Shown here piece after piece: positions 56,309 to 64,000 of a stretch of DNA of 64,000 nucleotides. The DNA lies in contig NZ_BOPB01000013.1 in the NCBI RefSeq assembly GCF_016863535.1, forward strand, positions 248,001 through 312,000, written 5' to 3'. This DNA comes from Micromonospora lutea. GTDB taxonomy: Bacteria > Actinomycetota > Actinomycetes > Mycobacteriales > Micromonosporaceae. Numbering within the stretch: position 1 is the first letter of the stretch; each line of letters opens with the position of its first letter. A program made the translations under genes and the position numbers. A model generated the notes under the pieces. The model did not search any database and was not told the origin of the DNA. It was given only the letters and a program-made list of their open reading frames with translations.

Positions 56309-57976
56309 GTGACGAGACGGTTGAGTGTCGCTCTGATGGCGGTCGGCGGGTTGGTTCTGCTGTCGGTCGCGCTGGTGATGGTTCCCCGATCGTGGTGGGG
56401 TGTCGTGGCTTCCGGATGGCCGGTGCTGGTGCCGGTGGCCGGAGGCCTGGCGGTGCTGGTCGCGGGGGTGCTGCTGTGGCGGCGCGATGGCGTCAAGCAT
56501 GAGGTGTCTGCCGCACCGATGCCGCCGGATCGGCAGGTGCGACCGTTGCGGGCGTGGGTGATTCCGGCCGGGGTGGTCCTGGTGGGGGTGGTTACCTGGG
56601 CTGCGGTCGGTTGGTTGCAGGGTTCGGTGCCGGTGGTGGGCGATCAGGTGGAGCGGGCGAAGTTGCGGGTGGAGTCCATCCGTACCGGCTTGACCATCGG
56701 CGCGTCGGTGACCGCCGCGTTAGCGTTGCTGTTGGCGTTTCGCCGGCAGCAGTTGGCCGAGCGCACCCAGCAGGCCACCGAGTACGACGCCGGAGAGAAA
56801 CGCGTCACCGAGTTGTACGTCAAGGCCGCCGACCAAATCGGCTCAGACAAGGCCCCGGTCCGCCTCGCAGGCCTGTACGCCCTGGAACGCCTCGCCCAGG
56901 ACAACCCCGCCCACCGGCAGAGCATCGTCGAGGTGATCTGCGCCTACCTACGCATGCCCTACACCCCGCCCAACGACCAATCCAACCCGGAGTCCGTCGA
57001 CCAACAACCTGCGGGTGGCTTCGATCCAGCTGCGCCGACGGACGCCACCGGTAGCAGCGGCAAACCCGCCTTGGACCCCCGGGAAGAACGCCAGGTCCGC
57101 CTCGCCGCCCAACGGATCCTCGCCCGCCACCTACGACCAACAACCCCCGAAGGAGAACCCGATCCCCTGTACTGGAAAACGAAGGTGACTCTCGACCTCA
57201 CCGAAGCCGTCCTCATCGACTTCGACCTCACCGACTGCCACCTCTACAACGCCACCTTCACCAACACCCACTTCACCGGCACCACTTGGTTCGGCAGGGC
57301 GACGTTCAGCGGCCTCGCCAGGTTCGGCAAGGCGACGTTCAGTGGCGACGCCAGGTTCGGCAAGGCGACGTTCAGCGGCAACGTCTGGTTCAACGAGGCG
57401 ACGTTCAGCGGCGAAGCCTGGTTCGTCCAGGCGGCGTTCAGCGGCGACCCCAGGTTCGACATGGCGACGTTCAACGGCAACGCCAGATTCGACAAGGCGA
57501 CGTTCAGCGGCAACGCCTGGTTCGGCAAGGCGACGTTCAACGGCCTCGCCGGGTTCGTCGGGGCGGCGTTCAACGGCAACGCCGGGTTCGACAAGGCGAT
57601 GTTCAGCGGCGACGCCGGGTTCGCCGAGGCGACGTTCAGCGGCCTCGCCAGGTTCGGCAAGGCGACGTTCAGCGGCGACGCCAGGTTCGGCGGGGCGGCG
57701 TTCAACGGCAACGCCGGGTTCGACAAGGCGACGTTCAACGGCAACGCCAGATTCGGCAAGGCGACGTTCAACGGCAACGCCGAGTTCGGCAAGGCGACGT
57801 TCAGCGGCCTCGCCGAGTTCGGCAAGGCGACGTTCAACGGCGACGCCAGGTTCGTCGGGGCGGCGTTCAACGGCGACTCATGGTTCGGCGGGGCGACGTT
57901 CAGCGGTACTGCGAGCTTCGACGGATCCACCCTTGCCGGGACGACGTACGACGGACCGAAGCCAGGTGCCGAATAG
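56309..57976 (+). CDS. Membrane protein with 11-residue tandem repeats (pentapeptide-repeat-like)
   Basis: A ~555-residue product from GTG 56309 (TTG 56282 possible; no clear ribosome site). Three hydrophobic segments precede residue ~150 (ALMAVGGLVLLSVALVMV; VLVPVAGGLAVLVAGVLLW; VIPAGVVLVGVVTWAAV), then a coiled region (QLAERTQQATEYDAGEKRVTELY). About 19 tandem units of the type KATFSGDARFG form the C-terminal third. Each unit is 11 residues (Phe spaced 6 then 5), not the 10 of two true pentapeptides. Such proteins are common on actinobacterial elements; the role is unknown. Confidence 0.8.
   Translation: MTRRLSVALMAVGGLVLLSVALVMVPRSWWGVVASGWPVLVPVAGGLAVLVAGVLLWRRDGVKHEVSAAPMPPDRQVRPLRAWVIPAGVVLVGVVTWAAVGWLQGSVPVVGDQVERAKLRVESIRTGLTIGASVTAALALLLAFRRQQLAERTQQATEYDAGEKRVTELYVKAADQIGSDKAPVRLAGLYALERLAQDNPAHRQSIVEVICAYLRMPYTPPNDQSNPESVDQQPAGGFDPAAPTDATGSSGKPALDPREERQVRLAAQRILARHLRPTTPEGEPDPLYWKTKVTLDLTEAVLIDFDLTDCHLYNATFTNTHFTGTTWFGRATFSGLARFGKATFSGDARFGKATFSGNVWFNEATFSGEAWFVQAAFSGDPRFDMATFNGNARFDKATFSGNAWFGKATFNGLAGFVGAAFNGNAGFDKAMFSGDAGFAEATFSGLARFGKATFSGDARFGGAAFNGNAGFDKATFNGNARFGKATFNGNAEFGKATFSGLAEFGKATFNGDARFVGAAFNGDSWFGGATFSGTASFDGSTLAGTTYDGPKPGAE
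57297..57923 (+). repeat. 33-bp tandem repeat array inside the membrane protein gene
   Basis: About 19 units with the pattern AAGGCGACGTTCAGCGGC followed by GACGCCAGGTTCGGC-like sequence. In-frame TTC codons at 57305, 57323 and 57338 show the 18+15 nt spacing. The units differ mainly at four or five codons, consistent with expansion by unequal crossing-over. Because the period is a multiple of three, all frames look open. Confidence 0.9.
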
Positions 57977-58178
57977 TGTTGCCGAATTGGCCTCTCTGGG
58001 ATTAAGGCGATACTTCGCCCTCGACAGCACCGGCCACCGCAGCCACGCCGCACAGGACTCCGCCATCGGCGCGCCTACATCCGCTGGCGCAACCAGCATG
58101 CTGGACCGAAATCAGGATTTGCTACCGGATCCAAGATCCGCCATTCGGATTACCCGCTCAAGGTTGCATGACGAGGCA

Positions 58179-58724
58179 CTAGCCGGACAAGTTCCGGCTA
58201 GCCTGCACAAGTCGAGCGATCATCTCGGCAGCCTCGGCTATCGACACAACTCCGGTGTCAATCCGCATGTCGGCCGCTTGCAAGCTAGGGGTCCGCTCGA
58301 TAGCTGCGAAGCGTTGGTCATCGTCTCCGGTGCCCCGAGATCGGATGCGGCTATGGAGAGCCGCGAGAGGGGCGTACAACTCAACGACTGTCCAACGCGC
58401 CTCGGCGGCTCGTAGTGCATCGATCGCGTCAACCTGGCCGATATGCACGACGGGTATCCGACCTGATTGCCAAATCTGCTCAAGTCCTGAGCGTTCAACG
58501 ATGTAGGTCGCGCTGTACCGGGTGTTTTCCCAAAGGATAGCGCCAGGGGTTTTCCGAAGGGCGTTGGCTCTAGCCTCGCTGATCATTCGGTAACCGCTTG
58601 TTCTCCCAGCACCAGCCTTCAACCGCCTGAAGTGCTCGAACTGGGGATACTTGGCCACGAGAGCGGCGGTAACGGTATCCTTGCCGCTAGCAGGTGCTCC
58701 GTAGAGGATCAGCCCTTCTTTCAC
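58179..58724 (-). CDS. Guanylate-kinase-like P-loop kinase
   Basis: A 181-residue protein from GTG 58724, overlapping the upstream stop by four bases. The P-loop LILYGAPASGKDTVTAAL is at residues 5-22. FEHFRRLKAGAGRTSGYRMI and LWENTRYSATYIVERSGLEQI resemble the substrate-binding lid region of guanylate kinases. The rest is divergent and the substrate may be another nucleotide or a small molecule. Confidence 0.72.
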   Translation of the reverse strand: MKEGLILYGAPASGKDTVTAALVAKYPQFEHFRRLKAGAGRTSGYRMISEARANALRKTPGAILWENTRYSATYIVERSGLEQIWQSGRIPVVHIGQVDAIDALRAAEARWTVVELYAPLAALHSRIRSRGTGDDDQRFAAIERTPSLQAADMRIDTGVVSIAEAAEMIARLVQASRNLSG

Positions 58725-59560
58725 AGCTCGGCCATCTCGTTGAGCAGGTCTTTGGCCTGTTCTTGCAGGGGCCTTGCACCGGCGGAGTTGTCGACTCTTG
58801 CATACGGGATCTTCGGTTTGAAAGCGGCGTCGAGGTTTTCGACGTACTTGTTCCAGTTGGCAAGCTTGTAGTCATCTCGGGCGGCACCTCGCCGCCGGAT
58901 ATAGGTGAGCATGGTGATGGGATCGCAGTGGACCCAAACGACTCGAAGAGTTCCGTTATGCGCTGCGATGGTTGCCGATAGTCGGTCGCACCACGCTTCA
59001 TCGCTCAGCTCTTTGATGAAGGGCGCGGTCACGACGACAGAAGAGCCGCACTGCAAGTTCTCGTCTAGCGCTGCCATCAGGGCTTCGTACTCAGCGGGTC
59101 TGATGGCCGTCAGGTAGGTTTCGGATTCCCGGTCATGCGGGGAGTGGCCTAGGTGCTCTAGCGCCGCTTCGACAACTGCACGGGTTGTTGTGTCCTTGTC
59201 AAGGATTGCCCAGCCTGTCTGGCGAGCGATGATGCGACCAAGCTCTGTCTTGCCTGAGCCCGCATAGCCTCCAATAAGGATCACGCGGGAACCCTGCTTG
59301 TCTGCCGCTCCGACGGGGTTGTGGACGATTCGGCTCGAACGCGCGCGGTTGACCACAAGCCCCTCTTCGGCCAGCAGTGCCATCGCTCGATTGATCGTCG
59401 CAACGCTGGTGTTCCAGGTCTGGGCAAGACTCCTGGTGCCGGGCAGTTGCCGACCGTGCGCCAACCGACCGGCCTGGATGTCGTTCCGGATGGCCTGAGC
59501 AATGACGAGTGCCGCCGTCCCTCGCTGCAACTCCTCCGGCGGGCGTGGCTGGTCGGTCAT
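58721..59560 (-). CDS. GntR-type DNA-binding domain fused to a P-loop kinase
   Basis: A 279-residue product from ATG 59560, with AGGGGG upstream. Residues ~15-80 are a GntR winged helix (IAQAIRNDIQAGRLAHGRQLP, LAQTWNTSVATINRAMALLAEEGLV). Residues ~92-279 are a nucleotide kinase-like domain with Walker A ILIGGYAGSGKTELGRII and VVWVHCDPITMLTYIRRRG, a lid-like Arg cluster. It is coupled to a second kinase gene. It may be a regulator that senses or modifies a nucleotide-like ligand; that is inference. Confidence 0.8.
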   Translation of the reverse strand: MTDQPRPPEELQRGTAALVIAQAIRNDIQAGRLAHGRQLPGTRSLAQTWNTSVATINRAMALLAEEGLVVNRARSSRIVHNPVGAADKQGSRVILIGGYAGSGKTELGRIIARQTGWAILDKDTTTRAVVEAALEHLGHSPHDRESETYLTAIRPAEYEALMAALDENLQCGSSVVVTAPFIKELSDEAWCDRLSATIAAHNGTLRVVWVHCDPITMLTYIRRRGAARDDYKLANWNKYVENLDAAFKPKIPYARVDNSAGARPLQEQAKDLLNEMAEL

Positions 59561-59811
59561 CGGACCCCCTGTCTCGGTACGGATCTGCCGGCTCCGAAGG
59601 TCGTTAAGCCAGTCTCCGGAGATCACATTTACGCAGGTCAAGAGCCTACCAACGTGAAACTGATTGTATCTGTTGACTCACTCTGAATCAAACTGTTAGC
59701 CTCTGATCCGAGCTGATCCGCTCTGTTACATCGTCGGGCGGCAAAGGTGACTCGGCCTGAGCGCCGGACAGACGCAGGGGCGACACGTCGCCGAAGAGTG
59801 AGGGGTCAAAG

Positions 59812-60135
59812 ATGCGGAACATCCCGGTGAACCTGGCTGGCTTCAAGCTGCGGGTGGTAGAGGAGCCGTCGATCAAGGCGGATCAGGACGGGAAGATGAT
59901 CACGGCGTATGGGACGGATGACCCGCTGTACGTGGTGGGTGTGTTCGCCAAGCCGCAGGCGACTGAGGACGGGTACCGGGGCAAGGGCGAGGAGCTGCGG
60001 ATCACGCTGTCGACCAACCCTGAGGGGGTCGAAGAGGGCGACCTGGTGGAGCTGATCGGGGCCACGGTGTCGCACTGGGAGCGGGATGGCCGGTCGGGTC
60101 TGACGTGGAAGGCGCAGGGCGTCAAGCGGCTCTGA
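59812..60135 (+). CDS. Conserved AICE protein (107 aa), possibly single-strand-binding-like
   Basis: ATG 59812 follows GAGGGG. The product is beta-rich: FKLRVVEEPSIKADQDGKMI, YVVGVFAKPQATEDGY, ELRITLSTNPEGVEEGDLVELIGATVSHW. Such a small OB-fold-looking protein is usual near the replication/transfer genes of these elements. It opens the rightward transfer-replication block. The fold is inferred from pattern only. Confidence 0.65.
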   Translation: MRNIPVNLAGFKLRVVEEPSIKADQDGKMITAYGTDDPLYVVGVFAKPQATEDGYRGKGEELRITLSTNPEGVEEGDLVELIGATVSHWERDGRSGLTWKAQGVKRL

Positions 60136-60328
60136 CCCTTCCAGGGTTTCGCCCCGCCCCTTTTTTCTGGTGGGTGACCCGTTCGAGTCGGGTCGGGGCA
60201 CGTTCGTTCGGGTGATGGGGTCGTTGCTGTCCTCATTCTGGGCGTCTTGTTCATTGAGAATTCCACAGTGGATACAGCCTTGCCTAAAACAGGTCTAATG
60301 ACAATCTGAGGTTTGAAAGGAGGTGCCT

Positions 60329-60451
60329 GTGTCGGATTTTGAGTTGGTCCTTATCGGTTTGCTGATGTTGTCGGTTTCCATCAACGTCGGTTTGATTCGG
60401 CGTGAGACGCGTCGGTGGCGTCGGGTGTGGCGTCTTACCGGTCGGGAGTAG
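60329..60451 (+). CDS. 40-residue single-helix membrane peptide
   Basis: GTG 60329 has one of the best ribosome sites in the window (AAAGGAGG, five bases upstream). The peptide VSDFELVLIGLLMLSVSINV is one hydrophobic helix followed by a very basic tail (LIRRETRRWRRVWRLTGRE). It lies between the 107-aa gene and the next small transfer gene. Likely a real small protein; function unknown. Confidence 0.6.
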   Translation: MSDFELVLIGLLMLSVSINVGLIRRETRRWRRVWRLTGRE

Positions 60452-60551
60452 CCGCTTTGTCGGTGGTTTCTATCCGCTCCTCGGTGCGTGTTTTCCGGGG
60501 GCGGGTGGTGTCCACCGATCGTGTGGGCTTTCGATGTCGGAAGGGGCTGGG

Positions 60552-60827
60552 ATGGATTTGATGCCGGAGGTTGTGAAGTCGTTGACCGGCCGGGCGAGGT
60601 ATGAGGCGTTGGTGGGCAACGTTCAGGGTCTGGCGATGCTGCTGGATGGGGTGAACAGCCTGATCAAGGCGTGTGAACCGCCACCGGGGACGCTGTACCA
60701 GTTCGCGGCCCGGGTCGAGGACCTGGAGGACGCGCACCGGCAGGCGGTGGAGACCCTGCGGGCGTTCCACGTGCGGGTCAAGACGTACGAGGCGGATTTG
60801 ATCGCTAAGCCGTGGAGGGTGAGCTGA
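60552..60827 (+). CDS. Small helical AICE protein (91 aa)
   Basis: ATG 60552 is six bases after AAGGGG; ATG 60534 lacks such a site. The product is all-helical (MPEVVKSLTGRARYEALVGN, YQFAARVEDLEDAHRQAVETLRAF) with a coiled-coil look. Its stop overlaps the next start by one base (TGATG). Function unknown. Confidence 0.65.
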   Translation: MDLMPEVVKSLTGRARYEALVGNVQGLAMLLDGVNSLIKACEPPPGTLYQFAARVEDLEDAHRQAVETLRAFHVRVKTYEADLIAKPWRVS

Positions 60828-61063
60828 TGTCGTACCGGATCAGTGACACCTACGACGCTATTGATCAGGCGATGCGGCTGCTTCGGCGGTCGATGAAGGG
60901 AATGCCGCAGCGGTATCGCTACATGAAGCACTACGACGAGTTGCGGCGGCAGGTGGCGGTGCTGTTGATCCTCCTCGAAGAGGCGACGCCGTGGATGGAG
61001 GAGACCGCCAGGGCGAAGAAGGCAACGACGGTCGCGAAGAAGATGTTCGAGGCGGCCGGCTAG
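60827..61063 (+). CDS. Small helical AICE protein (78 aa)
   Basis: ATG 60827 overlaps the upstream stop and has GGAGGGTGAG before it. The product MSYRISDTYDAIDQAMRLLR, YDELRRQVAVLLILLEEATPW, TVAKKMFEAAG is helical and basic. It is coupled to the 91-aa gene, so the two may form a complex. A terminator follows directly. Confidence 0.65.
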   Translation: MSYRISDTYDAIDQAMRLLRRSMKGMPQRYRYMKHYDELRRQVAVLLILLEEATPWMEETARAKKATTVAKKMFEAAG

Positions 61064-61072
61064 CTGGTCGCC

Positions 61073-61110
61073 GGAAAGGCCCGGGTTGGTGATCTGATCC
61101 GGGCCTTTCC
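61073..61110 (+). terminator. Rho-independent-like terminator
   Basis: GGAAAGGCCCGG pairs perfectly with CCGGGCCTTTCC over a 14-nt loop, followed by TTAT. It separates the small-gene operon from the translocase operon. Confidence 0.8.
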
Positions 61111-61169
61111 TTATGCCCAGAAACAGATCCGACGGATTTACATATGACAGGTGAGAGAAGGTGCGGGAG

Positions 61170-62528
61170 ATGGGTAAGCGCGTTCAGGGTTGGGAATGGC
61201 GCGTGGCGGGTTGGGCTGCTCGGCACCCGGGGCTTGTGGCGACTCCGGCGGCTGCGGCTGCCTCGATGGTCGAGTTCGGGCCGGTGACCACCGGTGGTGT
61301 GGTCGCGGGTGCCGTGGCGGCCGGTGTGGGCTGGTACCGGGGTCACCCGGACTCGTGGTCGAGGTGGGCGGCTCCGCAGTTGCGGGCGGTGCGTCGCCGG
61401 TGGCTGTCGCGGGCCTACCTCGGGCCGTGGTGGAGCCGGGTGACGGAGGCGTGCAACCTGGTGACCGTTCACCGGTCCACCGGTGTCATCAACGTGCCCC
61501 GGATCATCCGGGTCCGGTCGCACTCTCCGTCGACCGAGACGGTGTACGTGCGGCTGTTGCTCGGGCAGACGCCGAAGATGTGGGAGGAAGCCGCTGACGC
61601 CCTGACCGTCGCGTTGCGCGCGGAGCGGATCGGTGTCGAGCGGGTCCGCCCGCAGGTGATCGCGCTGGTCGTGCAACGGTCGGAGCCGTTCACGGAGCCG
61701 ATCATCCCGCCGGACCTGCTGGCCGACTCCGACGCGGTGGACCTGTCGCGAGTGTACCTGGGCGAGACCGAGCACGGCACCGACTGGTCCGCGCCGCTGA
61801 TCGGGCAACACTGGCTCGTCGGCGGGGCCACCGGTTCGGGGAAGAACTCGGTGACGTGGATGGCGTTGCGGGCGTGCGCGCCGCTGATCCGTGACGGCCT
61901 GGTGCGGCTGCACGTGGTCAATCCCAAGGGCACCGAACTCAACGCCCTTGCGCCGGTGTCGCACCGCTACGCCGAACAGGATGCCGACATCGTGGAGGTC
62001 ATCCAAGGTTTCTGGGCCACGATGCGTGACCGCAAGCAGGTCTTGGCGGAGCAGGGACGGCGCACGTTCGCTATGTCGCTGGAGACTCCGCTTGACGTCC
62101 TGGTCCTCGATGAGCTGGGCGCGGTGACCGGGTACGGCGACCGGTCGCTGACCAAGGGCGCTCAGGCGGCGTTGCCGCTGATCCTGTCGCAGGCTCGGGC
62201 GCTGGGCGGCAGCGTGATCGGTGCGCTTCAGGAACCCACCAAGGACGTGCTTCCGCAGCGTGACCTGTTTTCCCTGCGGGTGTGCCTGCGGACCACCTCG
62301 GCCGGGCACGTCGACATGGTCCTTGGTGAGGACATGCGGCGTCGCGGTGCGCTGGCCGACGAGATTCCGAACGTTCCGGAGTCGGCCGGGATCGGCTTCG
62401 TGGTCAAGCAGCGTTCCCGTACCCCGGTGCGGGTTCGGGCCGCGTACTGCAACGACTCCGACATTGCCGAACTCGTCCGCGTAGCGGGCTGGCCGGTGTC
62501 CGAGCTGGCCACGGCGGGCAAGCGGTGA
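61170..62528 (+). CDS. FtsK/SpoIIIE-type DNA translocase (TraB-like transfer protein)
   Basis: It moves double-stranded element DNA between mycelial cells. A 452-residue product from ATG 61170 (GTG 61161 possible). A hydrophobic N-terminal segment (~24-54) precedes a linker and the FtsK domain. Walker A LVGGATGSGKNS is at ~216-227, HVVNPKGTELNAL follows, Walker B is DVLVLDELG at ~309-317, and the sensor stretch is LILSQARALGGSVIGALQEP. The size matches AICE translocases. Its stop overlaps the next start (GTGA). Confidence 0.88.
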   Translation: MGKRVQGWEWRVAGWAARHPGLVATPAAAAASMVEFGPVTTGGVVAGAVAAGVGWYRGHPDSWSRWAAPQLRAVRRRWLSRAYLGPWWSRVTEACNLVTVHRSTGVINVPRIIRVRSHSPSTETVYVRLLLGQTPKMWEEAADALTVALRAERIGVERVRPQVIALVVQRSEPFTEPIIPPDLLADSDAVDLSRVYLGETEHGTDWSAPLIGQHWLVGGATGSGKNSVTWMALRACAPLIRDGLVRLHVVNPKGTELNALAPVSHRYAEQDADIVEVIQGFWATMRDRKQVLAEQGRRTFAMSLETPLDVLVLDELGAVTGYGDRSLTKGAQAALPLILSQARALGGSVIGALQEPTKDVLPQRDLFSLRVCLRTTSAGHVDMVLGEDMRRRGALADEIPNVPESAGIGFVVKQRSRTPVRVRAAYCNDSDIAELVRVAGWPVSELATAGKR

Positions 62529-63427
62529 GCGACGTGCGGCGCGACGGCAAACCGGCTCGGCCACCTCGGCCGGTCCGCAAGCTGAGCAAGCGCCTGGAGG
62601 TGGCGCGGCAGCTTCACGACCTGGAGCAGGATGCCGCACTCGACATCGTGGACATCGAACGGCTGCGGGTGTCCGTCACTCGCTCGCTGTGGGTCTTCCT
62701 GGCGGTCGGGTCGGTGTTCACCACCACCGGCGTTCAGGACTTCCTCGCCGGGCACCTCACCCCGGCTGACCCGGTCTGGTGGGGCTGCTGGGGCGTCGAA
62801 CCGTGCTTGGTCGGCATCCTCATCACCATCCTGCGGTGGGAAGCCGCGATGATCGCCCGGGGCATCGACATCGATTCTCGCGCGGTCGACTGGCTCAAAC
62901 GGTTCCTGCTCGGCTCCACCCTCGTCATGAACGTGGTACCGGCGCTGTTCCCTCGTGAGGGTGGGATCAGCGCGGGCATGCTCGCCGCGCACATCATGGT
63001 TCCGGTCCTGGTGTTCTTCCTCGCCGAGGTCATGCCCATCGTGCAGGCACGCTGCACCCAGGCACGCCGGGCCGTCACCCTGACCGCGCCTGAGGCCAGC
63101 GTGGCGACCCCGGAAGCGTCGGCACCCGTCCCGGCTCCGGCTGTCTCGGTGTCCGCACCACCGGTCGCCCCGGTCGAAACGCCGGCGGCCCGGTTCTCGG
63201 TGACTCCGGTCCCGGTGGCGTCGGTGCAGACCCCGATTGCGGCGGTGGAGCTGGATGGGCTGGGCATCCCCGTGGCGATGCAAGCCCAGATCCGGCAACT
63301 CGTCGCGGACTCCGGCACTGCGGTGACCGCTGCCGACATCCAACGCGCCACGCGCCTGCCGCTGTCGATCGCGGCACGGGTGGTCGACCGGCTCACCCCG
63401 GTCGCCGTCAACGGCTACGCGCACTGA
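62525..63427 (+). CDS. SpdB-like membrane spread protein
   Basis: A 300-residue product coupled to the translocase. An N-terminal basic/helical part is followed by about four membrane helices (VTRSLWVFLAVGSVFTT; WGVEPCLVGILITIL; FLLGSTLVMNVVPALF; AHIMVPVLVFFLAEVMP). A Pro/Ala/Val-rich linker leads to a C-terminal winged-helix-like end (DSGTAVTAADIQRATRLPLSIAARVVDRL). Spd proteins help spread of the element along the mycelium. The HTH-like tail is unusual and may contact DNA or the translocase. Confidence 0.75.
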   Translation: MSDVRRDGKPARPPRPVRKLSKRLEVARQLHDLEQDAALDIVDIERLRVSVTRSLWVFLAVGSVFTTTGVQDFLAGHLTPADPVWWGCWGVEPCLVGILITILRWEAAMIARGIDIDSRAVDWLKRFLLGSTLVMNVVPALFPREGGISAGMLAAHIMVPVLVFFLAEVMPIVQARCTQARRAVTLTAPEASVATPEASAPVPAPAVSVSAPPVAPVETPAARFSVTPVPVASVQTPIAAVELDGLGIPVAMQAQIRQLVADSGTAVTAADIQRATRLPLSIAARVVDRLTPVAVNGYAH

Positions 63428-63494
63428 CCTTCTCGCCCTGGCTCGCCGTGCTCCTCAACCCGGGGCACGGCGGGCCTGTCTCCGGAGGGATTCC

Positions 63495-64000
63495 ATGTCC
63501 TTACCTCCTCGCCCACCACAACCCGCCCCCGCCGGTCATGACGCTGAGGCCACGCTGTCCCGGTGGATGCGGTCCTCGGCCTACAAGGAATGGCGTGCCG
63601 GTGTCGAGAGCGTCAAGGGCTGTCTCCAGCCGGTCCGTCTGGTCGGCAAGTGGGAAGCTCGGCACGCCGGTACCGGTGACCTGATCGCTTCTCGGCAGGG
63701 TCGGGTGTGGGCCTCCTGCGGCACCCGCCGCGCGGCGGTCTGCCCGACCTGCGCCGACCGGTATGCCGCTGACGCCTGGCACCTGATCCACGCGGGCATG
63801 TCCGGTGGCAAGGGCGTCCCGACCAGCGTTGCCCGGTCAACCCGCCTGTTCGTGACCCTCACCGCTCCGTCCTTCGGCGCGGTGCACAACCGGCCCGGTA
63901 AGCGGCCCTGCTCCTGTGGACGCTGGCACCCGGACGGCTACCCGCCTCTTGGTAGCCCGATCGACCCCGAGCGGTATGACTACGTCGGTGCGGTGTTGTG
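63495..64000 (+). CDS. RepSA-type replication initiator, N-terminal part, cut by window end
   Basis: ATG 63495 follows GGAGGG. The frame stays open to the window end (168 codons). It reads WMRSSAYKEWRAGVESVKGC, GDLIASRQGRVWASCGTRRA, the Cys pair CPTCADRYAADAWHLI, LFVTLTAPSFGAVHN and CSCGRWHPDGYPPLG. These match the opening of replication initiators of pSAM2-like AICEs. Catalytic Tyr motifs would lie downstream. Confidence 0.85.
   Translation, partial: MSLPPRPPQPAPAGHDAEATLSRWMRSSAYKEWRAGVESVKGCLQPVRLVGKWEARHAGTGDLIASRQGRVWASCGTRRAAVCPTCADRYAADAWHLIHAGMSGGKGVPTSVARSTRLFVTLTAPSFGAVHNRPGKRPCSCGRWHPDGYPPLGSPIDPERYDYVGAVL

Larger units (their letters stand above)
54309..64000. mobile_element. Actinomycete integrative and conjugative element (AICE), left part
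   Basis: From a tRNA 3'-end fragment at 54309 rightward, the gene set is that of an AICE: GntR regulators, several small element-specific genes, an FtsK/TraB double-stranded DNA translocase, a SpdB-like spread protein and a RepSA-type initiator. Neither integrase nor excisionase is seen, so the right half with the intact tRNA and integrase should lie past 64,000. The left limit is inferred from the tRNA fragment. Confidence 0.78.

Noticed and set aside
57297..57923. Possible CRISPR array
   Set aside because: The repeats are directly adjacent and in frame inside a gene, with no unique spacers and no cas genes nearby.
57244..58053. Minus-strand frame encoding LNVALPN-type repeats
   Set aside because: It is produced by the 33-bp period of the repeat array. 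The plus-strand frame has a proper N-terminal region and pentapeptide-like pattern.

Overview
The window is high-GC actinobacterial chromosome and looks like Micromonospora or a close Micromonosporaceae relative. Signs of this are strong codon bias (almost every antisense frame stays open), a BldC regulator, a valine-type dehydrogenase, a DUF3073 protein, a tRNA-Glu/Asp/Phe cluster, AICE-type integrated elements, and dispersed palindromic repeats of a kind I associate with Micromonospora. No rRNA and no CRISPR array are present.

Layout. 1-0.64 kb: the 3' end of a radical SAM/SPASM maturase overlapped by a small peptide gene, a cyclophane RiPP pair (AmcB/AmcA-like). 0.8-11 kb: core genes: DUF3073, amino-acid dehydrogenase, bldC, a PPOX oxidoreductase, a methyltransferase, a beta-oxidation pair, and a branched-chain-type substrate-binding lipoprotein whose two halves appear swapped (circular permutation). 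11.1-13.2 kb: a degraded island bounded by 62-bp identical repeats that include the 3' part of tRNA-Phe. It holds an integrase remnant and a two-gene Pycsar anti-phage system (nucleotide cyclase plus membrane effector). 13.2-13.6 kb: tRNA-Phe, tRNA-Asp, tRNA-Glu.

14.6-19.9 kb: carotenoid locus: a MerR/B12-type regulator, idi, crtI and crtE on the minus strand, with crtB divergent across a 63-bp promoter region. No lycopene cyclase is visible. 21.5-27.9 kb: a poly-gamma-glutamate-type operon (CapA, a large double-sensor HAMP protein without output domain, PgsB, PgsC, an NlpC/P60 peptidase). 29.8-40.4 kb: a tad pilus locus with LysM protein, three TadE/G-like proteins, a small pilin candidate, TadC, TadB, TadA/CpaF, a CpaE-like ATPase, an SAF-domain CpaB, two exported proteins, and a divergent prepilin peptidase. 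40.4-50.1 kb: GH65 phosphorylase, a DUF4386/TetR pair with tandem operators, DUF1349, two unknowns, a saccharopine-dehydrogenase-like protein with a divergent GlxA regulator, and a RibD/DHFR-like reductase.

50.1-54.2 kb: an accessory patch packed with toxin-antitoxin genes (a HigBA-like pair with broken toxin, YoeB/YefM, VapBC, RelE/Phd). Two copies of a ~180-bp repeat flank its first 2.5 kb, and a SEC-C protein pseudogene follows. 54.3 kb to the window end: the left part of an actinomycete integrative and conjugative element (AICE). It starts at a tRNA 3'-end fragment and carries a GntR regulator, a membrane protein with an 11-residue (not 10) tandem repeat, a GntR-P-loop kinase fusion coupled to a second kinase, several small conserved genes, an FtsK/TraB translocase, a SpdB-like protein and the start of a RepSA-type initiator. 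The integrase and right attachment site would lie beyond 64,000.
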